From contig JAJRXN010000093.1 in assembly GCA_024276295.1 (NCBI GenBank), positions 1 through 11,745 on the forward strand: a stretch of 11,745 bases of DNA, given 5' to 3'. The notes beneath the pieces were generated by a model. The model saw only the letters and a program-made list of their open reading frames with translations. It searched no databases and was not told the origin of the DNA. The position numbers and the translations under genes were made by a program. This stretch comes from Acidobacteriota bacterium (GTDB lineage Bacteria > Acidobacteriota > Polarisedimenticolia > J045). Within the stretch, counting starts at the first letter, position 1. Every line of letters begins with the position of its first letter. This document shows positions 1 to 6,403 of the stretch, piece by piece.

Positions 1-2
1 CG

Positions 3-658
3 GCGCTGCTGTCGGGCTGGTCGGTCGGGGAGATCGTGGCAGCGCTCGGGGCATCGTCGATGGCCGCGGGCGCCGATCCGCAGGCGGTGGCGGGGGCCGA
101 GGCGGGAGAAGGGGGGATGGTGGAGCCGGTGGCGTCGCTACGGGATGATGCAGGGTCGGGATCGGGTATCACGGGGGATAGTCTCCCGGCGGGAGCGCCG
201 GATGGATCTTCGGACGGAGGAAATGTCGCCAGCGTGCTGCAAGACACGAAGGAACACCAAGGGCATGAGTACAGGGCCTACAGGCAGTTGACCGATGCAG
301 AGAAGAACTTCGTTCGAAGGCATCCTCTTGTGGCACGGGACTTCTTCGCGTTTGCAGAAGCGGCAGCGTCCGAAGCGAGGAATAGGTATCCGGGAGAACT
401 CCATAACGGCCGCGGTGATGCGTTCCGGCATGCGTACTGGAGTGCGCTGATGGCGCAAGCGCATGGCGAAGCTCTGGCCCGTGAGTTCGGGGATGCCCAT
501 GAGGATTTCGCGGGGAATCCAGCGCTGGAGAAGGCCATGGATCTTCACAACAATGAAGTCGGGCGGTCTATCGGCAGTGTGCATGTGCTCCGCCGTCGCT
601 GGCGGATCGAATCGCGCTCGAGCTGTTGGCGGGGAATCTGCGGTGGCTCAATCGATGA
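3..658 (+). pseudogene. DUF6973-like toxin-type C-terminal domain; 5' partial, frameshifted
   Basis: The frame is open from the window edge, so the true N-terminus is probably outside; GTG 36 and ATG 60 are possible internal starts. The first ~60 codons encode a Gly/Ala/Ser-rich linker. From about 270 to 575 comes a compact domain with the motifs GRGDAFRHAYW (about 405-440), DAHE (about 492) and MDLHNNEVGRSIG (about 537-575). These histidine/aspartate motifs match my memory of DUF6973, a domain found at the C-termini of Rhs/WapA-like polymorphic toxins; its activity is not known to me. After GRSIG the frame turns Arg/Cys/Ser-rich and runs on to 728. The expected end, PSLADRIALELLAGNLRWLNR minus its last residue in plain terms SLADRIALELLAGNLRWLN, is found in another frame at 593-655 and stops at TGA 656-658, overlapping the next ATG. 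I infer loss of one base (or gain of two) near 573-597, by mutation or sequencing error. The upstream protein type is unknown. Confidence 0.6.
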
Positions 659-1107
659 TGCTGACAGCAAAGCGCATTTTGATGAGCATGCTTTTCACGC
701 TCGTCGCGTGCGGCGGGGCGGAGACTGAACTCCGGCGCTTCGGAGCGGCGATCGAACAGAGATTGGAATCGAAGAACGACACGCCGATTCGCCTTGCATC
801 GGCGACTGAGTTTCCATGGGAACGAGTGTTCATCTTCGGGCCATACACCCCATACGAAGAGGTTCTACAGGCGATCGGCGTGCGTTGGGATGAAGTTCGG
901 GTGACGGGGATCGCCTTGCGGGACGACAGCGTTCTCATGGTGTTCATGGATGGCGGAGTTGTGGCGAGGTTTGCGATGTTTCCGCGTCAACGCGGGGACC
1001 TAAGTGGTGTGAATGGATCGACGGGCCTGACACGGGGGGAGGCAGTATTCTCGGTGAGGCCCGGCACCAGCGAGGAATCACGTGTCGTGCTTGAACTCCG
1101 TCGATAG
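655..1107 (+). CDS. Small lipoprotein, candidate immunity partner of the upstream toxin-like domain
   Basis: The product is 150 residues. It has a short basic N-terminus, a hydrophobic stretch and a lipobox LVAC with Cys19, so it should be lipidated and membrane-anchored. The mature part contains FPWERVFIFGPYTPYEEV, an aromatic/Gly-Pro pattern I associate with small uncharacterised secreted or lipoproteins, followed by an all-beta-looking stretch ending in VVLELRR. ATG 655 overlaps the TGA (656-658) of the repaired upstream frame as ATGA, which suggests translational coupling; ATG 658 is an alternative start. The same frame is open back to 463, but that part is the shadow of the upstream gene. 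Gene order (toxin-like domain, then a small coupled gene) is that of toxin-immunity pairs. A lipidated partner would suit a toxin acting in the periplasm. That role is inference from context only. Confidence 0.65.
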   Translation: MMLTAKRILMSMLFTLVACGGAETELRRFGAAIEQRLESKNDTPIRLASATEFPWERVFIFGPYTPYEEVLQAIGVRWDEVRVTGIALRDDSVLMVFMDGGVVARFAMFPRQRGDLSGVNGSTGLTRGEAVFSVRPGTSEESRVVLELRR

Positions 1108-1153
1108 GGGCGGGGGACTTGCGGGCGGGCATGGCCCGTCCCCGGTCGGTAGG

Positions 1154-1180
1154 TTGACACTCTCCGGCTGAGATTATGGT
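1154..1180 (+). promoter_or_regulatory. Weak sigma-70-like promoter candidate upstream of the transposase remnant
   Basis: A perfect TTGACA at 1154-1159 is followed after 15 bases by TATGGT at 1175-1180. The spacing is short and the -10 is imperfect. It lies just upstream of the RBS (GGAGGAGGA, 1191-1199) and ATG 1207 of the transposase remnant, so it may be the promoter or left end of that element. Confidence 0.25.
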
Positions 1181-1206
1181 GCCGTCGTCGGGAGGAGGAC
1201 GACGGT

Positions 1207-1546
1207 ATGGTGAGACGGAAGAACGGGACTGGGAAGGCGCTCCGCGGCGACGCAGGCGAGCGGAGCGAGCCGGAGGCGCGGCGGAGTGCCGGAAACCGTG
1301 GCCGGTCTGGTCGTCGGAGCGTCGCAGAGCGGAAGCAGGCCGTGCTGGACCTGCTGGCCGGCAAGGCGACGGTGGACCAGGTGGCGCGATGTCCACCACG
1401 TCGAGTACGCAAGGCTCGACTGGACCGCCTGGTTCAACAATCAGCGGCTCTTCGAGCCGCTCGCCTACACGACACCGGCAGAGTTCGAAGCGCGGTACTA
1501 CCATCAGCAACAACTCGTCCAGGTCATGGCGGCCGGGCTCACGTAA
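1207..1546 (+). pseudogene. IS3-family transposase remnant, internally deleted (OrfA-like start joined to OrfB end)
   Basis: ATG 1207 follows a strong RBS (GGAGGAGGA). The frame encodes a basic N-terminus and then ERKQAVLDLLAGKATVDQVA, a helix-turn-helix typical of transposase OrfA proteins, up to about 1390. At that point the sense switches frame: DVHHVEYARLDWTAWFNN, then RLFEPLAYTTPAEFEARYY, to TAA at 1546. This second part is the characteristic C-terminus of IS3-family OrfB (EYA...W..WFNN.RL.EP....PAE.E..YY). The DDE catalytic core between the two is missing, so the element cannot transpose by itself. The junction near 1388-1393 looks like a deletion, or a join between two different elements. 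I am sure of the IS3 C-terminus and less sure that the N-terminal piece comes from the same element. Confidence 0.75.
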
Positions 1547-1551
1547 CGGAG

Positions 1552-1576
1552 CCTCCGGAAAACTCGGGGCGGTTCA
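1552..1576 (+). repeat. Right terminal inverted repeat of the IS3-family remnant
   Basis: Just after the OrfB stop the sequence reads CTCCGGAAAACTCGGGG followed by CGGTTCA, ending at 1576. Its complement starts TGAACCGCCCCGAGTTTTCC, the form I associate with the ends of one group of high-GC IS3 elements. A matching intact left end is not seen upstream of 1207. Confidence 0.6.
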
Positions 1577-1720
1577 GTCAACCTGCAGAGCGGGAACGGG
1601 CCACCTGGAGCGTGCCGGGTGGCCGGCTGCGAATCTCGCCTGCCCGGGGAACGCGGGCGATGAGGTCGAATCGCCGGAGTTTCCCGTCGGCCCGTTTCGC
1701 TGAGTGCAGGCTCCACATGT

Positions 1721-1770
1721 TGAACCGCCCTCGGGTGTTCCGGAGCGTTCGTCATGTGAGTCCTGCCGCC
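1721..1770 (-). repeat. Degenerate second copy of the IS3 end, inverted relative to the first
   Basis: Bases 1721-1770 resemble the complement of 1528-1576. Both start TGAACCGCCC, share TTCCGGAG, and share a GTGAG...GCCGCC segment. By eye about 40 of 49 aligned bases match, with one gap. Weaker similarity continues into the spacer on both sides (CCTGCA, AGCG, AACGGGCC). The - strand translation there keeps only a trace of the OrfB tail. This looks like the last part of another related IS copy lying tail-to-tail with the first. Confidence 0.5.
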
Positions 1771-1923
1771 GTCCGTCTTCTGCTGTAATGAGCCGGTCCG
1801 CGATCCGACCTCTACTCGAGACGACCCGGGGGCGGCTCGGCCGAGGTCGCGGTGTGAGCGGCGCGAGGCGGCGCAGACCGGGGGGCGACCCGCGGTCGAC
1901 GTCGTCCGGCCGGAGAGGAGCGC

Positions 1924-3984
1924 ATGGCGAGACGACGAGCAGGGCGGGCAGCGCGATCCGCCGGTGCCCGCCGAGGGTGGCGGCGGGTCGTGGCGGGCGG
2001 CCTCGTGAACTTGGGCGTCCTGCTGATCGCGGCCGTGGACCCGGCCCTCGCCGGTCCATCGGCGGCGGGCCTCGTGGGCCACGACGGCCCGGTCCGTCGC
2101 CCGTCCGACCCGATCCGCATCCACGTGCCCGGACTCGCGGAGACCGATCCCGGACGACTGGTCCTCGAACTCGACGACATCGACGTGACCGACACGGTGC
2201 GGCGCGAGGGCGAGATCCTCGTGCTGACCCCGGTCGAGCCGTTGGCCTGGGGGCGGCACCGCCTTCGGCTCGTCGAGCGCGGGCCGGGAGACGAACTCGT
2301 CGAACGCGGTGCGTGGACGATCGAGATCCGCCACTCGGTCCGGTTGCGCGAGGCCGAGGCCTCTGCTGAGGCGAGCCTGAGCGGCGTCCGCCGCGTCGCG
2401 GAAGGAGGCCCGGAGGACCCCGGCACGAAGTCCGGCTCGGAAGGAACGGGGCGCGTGGCCGGGACGGTCGCGGACGGGCCGTGGCGCCTGTCCGCGGAGG
2501 CGGAGTTCGTGCACAGTAGCGATCCGTTCCAGCTTCCCCGCGAGCGGGGAGTGATGGACCTCGGCGACTTCCTGCTGAAGGGCGAGTTCGGCTCCTGGTG
2601 GCTGACCGCGGGGCATCATGCCCCCGCGCCGCCCTCGCTCATCGCCCAGAACCTGCGCCGGCGGGGCGTCTCCGCCGGATACGGGCGCCCCGACGACCGC
2701 CTGAGCGCCGCGGCGTTCGCCCTGCGCAACCAGGAGGTGGCGGGCTTTTCCGGCGGACTCGGCGCGGGCGACCCCGGCAATCGCGTGACGGGCCTGACGG
2801 TCAGCGCGCATCCGCTGCGGGACCGTCCCGACGCGCTGGTCGTCTCCGCGACGTGGCTCGACGGGCGCGAGCCGGGGCAGGTCGGCGAGGGGGCCGGGGG
2901 CGACACGGAGACGCAGGCCGAGGGACAGGGGGCCAGCGTGGCGCTCGATGGCCGCCTGTTCGACGACCGTCTGCAGTTCCAGGCGGAACTGGCACGGACG
3001 CGCTACGACTTCGACGGCGACGGCAGCGCGGAGGCCCGCCGCGACCGCGCGTTTTCCTTCCGGGCGGACTACGCCGCCCTCGAGGGCCGGATGCTCGGCG
3101 ACGAACCGGCGATGCTGAGCGTCGGCGTCGAACGCCGCCGCATCGGCACCTTCTTTCGCAGCGTCGCCGATCCGACCGGCGTGGCCGACCGCGATCTGCT
3201 GCGCGCGTCGGGGACGTTCTCCTGGGCCGGATGGGACGTGCAGGCCGACCTGGGCCGGGAGACCGACAACGTCAACGGCCTGGCGCTGCTTCCCCGCGTG
3301 CGCTCTCTGCAGGGGGCGCTGTCGGTCTCGTACACGCCGCCTCCGAGAGACGATCCGGAGGCCGGACCGGCCTGGTACGGCCAGCCGTCCTGGGCGCTGA
3401 ACTACGTCGAGTTCCGCCAGGACGTGGTGCGGGCCGGAGGCGGCCTGACGGCGGGTGACTTCCGCGATACCGACGCGTTGTCGCTGTCGGCCAGCTTCGC
3501 ATACCCCGCGTGGAACTGGAGCCTGAGTCACACCTTCGGCAGCGAGATCGACCATGCCGGCGTGGGGGCGGACACGGGCAACGCGATCACGGAGCTGGCG
3601 CTCTACGTGGCGGACGGCGACGGCCCGAGCGTCGGCCTGTCCGTGCAGCGCAGCCGCACCGAGGACCGGGACGCCGGGATCGCCCTGACGACCGAGACCG
3701 TGGCGCTCGACCTCGGCCAGACCCTGGGAACGGGACTGCGGGCCAGCGTCGGCGCAGCCTGGAACCGCGACCGCAGTTCCGACGGCGCCGCCGCTCTGCG
3801 GACGCTGGACGCGACCGGCATGCTCCAGTGGACGGTCCACGAGGGTGGAAGCGGCCGGCCCGGCGTGCAGCTCTCGCTCGAAGGGCAGCGTCACCGGCGC
3901 CGGGACCGGGTCGACAGTGCCAACGACGCGGTCGTCTACCGCGTCCATCTCCGACTCACAGTGAGCTGGGCTTCCGGCCGATGA
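1924..3984 (+). CDS. Predicted outer-membrane beta-barrel protein with N-terminal Ig-like domain
   Basis: The product is 686 residues. ATG 1924 is chosen because GGAGAGG precedes it by 6 bases and it gives a full signal peptide: an Arg-rich n-region (residues 1-22), a hydrophobic core and a probable cleavage after ALA (residue 43). Residues about 50-125 resemble an Ig-like fold (RLVLELDDIDVTDTV ... LTPVEPLAWGRHRLRL). From about 160 on, the sequence is a long run of alternating polar/hydrophobic segments of 8-12 residues separated by Gly/Asp/Arg-rich turns, as in outer-membrane barrels. The last strand, VVYRVHLRLTVSW, lies five residues from the C-terminus. No TonB box or plug domain is seen. 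It overlaps the next gene by 4 bases, so the two are probably co-translated. The barrel assignment is inference from pattern, and no named family is recognised. Confidence 0.65.
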   Translation: MARRRAGRAARSAGARRGWRRVVAGGLVNLGVLLIAAVDPALAGPSAAGLVGHDGPVRRPSDPIRIHVPGLAETDPGRLVLELDDIDVTDTVRREGEILVLTPVEPLAWGRHRLRLVERGPGDELVERGAWTIEIRHSVRLREAEASAEASLSGVRRVAEGGPEDPGTKSGSEGTGRVAGTVADGPWRLSAEAEFVHSSDPFQLPRERGVMDLGDFLLKGEFGSWWLTAGHHAPAPPSLIAQNLRRRGVSAGYGRPDDRLSAAAFALRNQEVAGFSGGLGAGDPGNRVTGLTVSAHPLRDRPDALVVSATWLDGREPGQVGEGAGGDTETQAEGQGASVALDGRLFDDRLQFQAELARTRYDFDGDGSAEARRDRAFSFRADYAALEGRMLGDEPAMLSVGVERRRIGTFFRSVADPTGVADRDLLRASGTFSWAGWDVQADLGRETDNVNGLALLPRVRSLQGALSVSYTPPPRDDPEAGPAWYGQPSWALNYVEFRQDVVRAGGGLTAGDFRDTDALSLSASFAYPAWNWSLSHTFGSEIDHAGVGADTGNAITELALYVADGDGPSVGLSVQRSRTEDRDAGIALTTETVALDLGQTLGTGLRASVGAAWNRDRSSDGAAALRTLDATGMLQWTVHEGGSGRPGVQLSLEGQRHRRRDRVDSANDAVVYRVHLRLTVSWASGR

Positions 3985-5111
3985 GGTACCCGAGGATGCA
4001 CCACGGAGGATTCCCGAGACGCCTGGCCATCGCCGCGGAGCTGCTGCTGGCCGCGGCGCAGCCGATGCGCGCCGCGATCACGGCTGTGGCCACGACGCCC
4101 ACCTCGCGCACGGTGCCGCTGGCCCGCGCCTCGTCGGTCTCGCTCGTCTGGAACGTCACCCGGGCGACGGTCGGCGGCACCGGCGGCACCACGGTCTCCT
4201 CGCTCTCCGGCACGTTCCGTGCGGGCAGCGTCACCGGCGTCGTGATCGGCACGGTGACGCGCAGTCTCTCGCAGTCCAGGCCGCTCGCCCCGATCACGTC
4301 GTTCTCGTTCCGCGAGTCGCTGCTCGTCCCGGCCGAGGTCGTGTTCAGGGCGCACGAACTCGGGGCCGACCGCCTGTTCTACGTGCGTACGTTCGACGAC
4401 GGCACGGGGGCGGCCACCGGGGCGATCGAGCTGAGAGTCACCGGGGGAGCGGCCGGCAGCTACGGCGTGGAGCGGCTGGCGCTGACGTTCGAGAACGGCA
4501 GCGTGATCGACGTCGCCGAACCGGAGGCCGAGCTGCGCGCGGTGGCCCGCGTCACCTTTTCCGGCAGCGGGCTGCTGCGCGCCGTCTGGGAGGTGACCGA
4601 TCCCGCAGGCATCTCCGGCGATGCGGTGTTACGCCCCCTGGTCACCGTGCGTCGCTACGTCGTCGCCCGCGGCAGCATCGAACTGCGCAGCCCGCCGCTG
4701 CCGACGCACCTGACCGGAAGCTACCGCGTGCGGCTGCGGGTGACCGAGCCCGTGCCGGGCTTCGCAGCCCCGGAACTGCGCTACTACGTCCAGGCCGGCA
4801 CGCAGGCGCGGGTCTCCCGGCTGCACGTCCCGGCCCCCGCACCAGGCGCGGTGCTGCACGCCGACACCCGCTTCGTCTGGCAGGCCGTTCCGGAGGCCCT
4901 CGCCTACCGCCTCGAGATCTTCGACGAGGCGGATCGCGGCCGGGCGGTGACCGGAGTGGTGGTGGGCGGCGAACGTACCGAGGCCGGCCTGTCGGTCGTC
5001 AGTCGCGGCCACCTGCGCCCGGGCCGCCGCTACGTCTGGCGGGTTCGCGCGATCGGCGAGGGCGGGCGCATCCTGGCCGAAAGCGAGCCGCGGGAACTGT
5101 TCGTGCCTTGA
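3981..5111 (+). CDS. Secreted all-beta protein with C-terminal fibronectin-III-like domain
   Basis: ATG 3981 overlaps the preceding TGA (3982-3984) as ATGA, giving 376 residues; ATG 3996 is an alternative start that still keeps the signal peptide. Residues 1-31 form a signal peptide (RRLAIAAELLLAAA, probable cleavage after PMRA). The middle is Thr/Val/Ser-rich and beta-like, without cysteines or a recognised catalytic motif. Residues about 279-376 resemble a fibronectin-III or similar beta-sandwich domain: TRFVWQAVPEALAYRLEIF, then LRPGRRYVWRVRAIGEGGR, then a final strand. Extracytoplasmic location and tight coupling to the barrel gene suggest the two proteins work together at the cell surface, perhaps as barrel and periplasmic or surface partner. 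Function is unknown. The stop codon is embedded in the promoter of the downstream tRNA. Confidence 0.65.
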   Translation: MRYPRMHHGGFPRRLAIAAELLLAAAQPMRAAITAVATTPTSRTVPLARASSVSLVWNVTRATVGGTGGTTVSSLSGTFRAGSVTGVVIGTVTRSLSQSRPLAPITSFSFRESLLVPAEVVFRAHELGADRLFYVRTFDDGTGAATGAIELRVTGGAAGSYGVERLALTFENGSVIDVAEPEAELRAVARVTFSGSGLLRAVWEVTDPAGISGDAVLRPLVTVRRYVVARGSIELRSPPLPTHLTGSYRVRLRVTEPVPGFAAPELRYYVQAGTQARVSRLHVPAPAPGAVLHADTRFVWQAVPEALAYRLEIFDEADRGRAVTGVVVGGERTEAGLSVVSRGHLRPGRRYVWRVRAIGEGGRILAESEPRELFVP

Positions 5112-5136
5112 CGCCGTCCCGGCCCACGGCTACCAT
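5108..5136 (+). promoter_or_regulatory. Sigma-70 promoter for tRNA-fMet, overlapping the upstream stop codon
   Basis: TTGACG (5108-5113) and TACCAT (5131-5136) are separated by exactly 17 bases and lie 28 bases before the tRNA. The -35 contains the TGA stop (5109-5111) of the preceding gene. A start a few bases downstream of the -10 would give a short 5' leader. Confidence 0.6.
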
Positions 5137-5164
5137 CCTGCGCGCTCGGAACAGTCACGGGTGA

Positions 5165-5241
<77 letters not shown>

Positions 5242-5327
5242 TCCGGCGGCGCGGATTCCCGGCGCTGCGATCATGCGTGTCGATGCCGGCTGCGCCCTCG
5301 CCGGCCGTTCTTCCGGGAGAAGACGCG

Positions 5328-6395
5328 ATGTCGCACGGCCGGACCGCAGACGGGCTCCCGTTTATCGATCGCTGGCTGACCCTGTGGATCTTCCTCGCGA
5401 TGGCTCTCGGGGTCTGGTTCGGCTGGGCCTTTCCGGTCGTCGAACAGGCGATCCAGCGGTCCCGGGTCGGCACGACGAACCTGCCGATCGCCTTCGGACT
5501 GATCCTGATGATGTACCCGCCGCTGGCGAAGGTCCGCTACGAGGAACTCGGCGGCGTCTTCCGTGACGGCCGGATTCTCGCGCTCTCGCTGCTGCAGAAC
5601 TGGATCGTCGGACCGATGCTGATGTTCGTCCTGGCGATCGTGTTCCTCCACGACCACCCGCAGTACATGGTCGGCCTGATCATGATCGGTCTGGCCCGCT
5701 GCATCGCGATGGTGATCGTCTGGAACGATCTCGCCGGGGGGGACCGCGAGTACGCCGCCGGCCTCGTGGCGTTCAACAGCCTGTTCCAGGTGCTGTTCTA
5801 CAGCGTCTATGCCTGGGTCTTCGTCACCGTGCTGCCACCGCTGTTCGGCCTCGACGGAGCGGTCGTCCAGGTCACGATGGGGCAGATCGCCCGCAGCGTG
5901 TTCGTCTATCTCGGTGTTCCGTTCCTCGCCGGAGTGCTGACGCGGTTCGTGCTCGTCCGGGTCCGGGGCCGGGAATGGTACGAGCGGACGTTCATTCCGC
6001 GGATCAACCCCGTCACGCTCGTCGCGCTGCTCTTCACGATCCTGGTGATGTTCAGTCTCAAGGGGGAACTGATCGTCACGATCCCGCTCGATGTCGCGCG
6101 GATCGCGGTGCCGCTGCTGATCTACTTCGTCGTGATGTTCCTGGTCTCGTTCTGGATGGGCCGCAGGGTCGGCGCGGACTACCCGAAGACGGCGACGCTC
6201 TCGTTCACGGCGGCGAGCAACAACTTCGAGCTGGCGATCGCCGTGGCCGTCGCGGTGTTCGGGATCGATTCCGGGGCCGCCCTGGCTGCCGTCGTCGGCC
6301 CGCTGGTCGAGGTGCCGGTGCTGATCGGTCTCGTCGGCGTCGCGCTGTGGCTGCGCCGGAGACTGTTCGCGACGGCGGAAGCCGCGGCCGTCTGA
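5328..6395 (+). CDS. arsB: Acr3-type arsenite efflux permease
   Basis: The product is 355 residues, the usual length for bacterial Acr3, with about ten hydrophobic membrane segments. ATG 5328 is preceded by GGGAGAAG at a good distance. The diagnostic motif GLARCIAMVIVWNDLAGGD holds Cys125, the thiolate residue essential in Acr3 proteins. NNFELAIAVAVAVFG near the C-terminus holds the conserved Glu301. The protein exports As(III), and possibly Sb(III), across the inner membrane using the proton motive force. It is 86 bases downstream of tRNA-fMet and 8 bases upstream of the arsenate reductase, so the two ars genes form an operon. No arsR gene or clear ArsR operator is seen in the leader; transcription may come through the tRNA. 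It belongs to the Acr3 (BASS) type and not the ArsB antiporter type, so acr3 is an equally good symbol. Confidence 0.93.
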   Translation: MSHGRTADGLPFIDRWLTLWIFLAMALGVWFGWAFPVVEQAIQRSRVGTTNLPIAFGLILMMYPPLAKVRYEELGGVFRDGRILALSLLQNWIVGPMLMFVLAIVFLHDHPQYMVGLIMIGLARCIAMVIVWNDLAGGDREYAAGLVAFNSLFQVLFYSVYAWVFVTVLPPLFGLDGAVVQVTMGQIARSVFVYLGVPFLAGVLTRFVLVRVRGREWYERTFIPRINPVTLVALLFTILVMFSLKGELIVTIPLDVARIAVPLLIYFVVMFLVSFWMGRRVGADYPKTATLSFTAASNNFELAIAVAVAVFGIDSGAALAAVVGPLVEVPVLIGLVGVALWLRRRLFATAEAAAV

Positions 6396-6403
6396 GGTCG
6401 ACG

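Larger units (their letters stand above)
1547..1923. other. Non-coding stretch with IS ends; no intact gene seen
   Basis: This 377-base interval contains the two IS3-type ends, a 144-base spacer between them (1577-1720), and a GC-rich leader (1771-1923) before the beta-barrel gene. Open frames here have no recognisable protein features. I found no convincing promoter or terminator. An RBS, GGAGAGG at about 1911-1917, belongs to the gene that starts at 1924. Confidence 0.6.

Noticed and set aside
1504..3948. 814-codon open frame on the - strand
   Set aside because: It lies opposite the barrel gene, is Arg/Ala/Pro-rich, has no domain pattern, and runs into the IS end. It is a GC-driven shadow of the + strand gene.
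3510..3980. Upstream extension of the fibronectin-like gene in the same frame
   Set aside because: The extension is Arg/Gly/Pro-rich and lies inside the barrel gene. A signal peptide begins right after ATG 3981, in ATGA overlap.
5242..5327. ArsR operator or riboswitch in the acr3 leader
   Set aside because: I looked for an inverted repeat of ArsR type and for a conserved RNA fold and saw neither.
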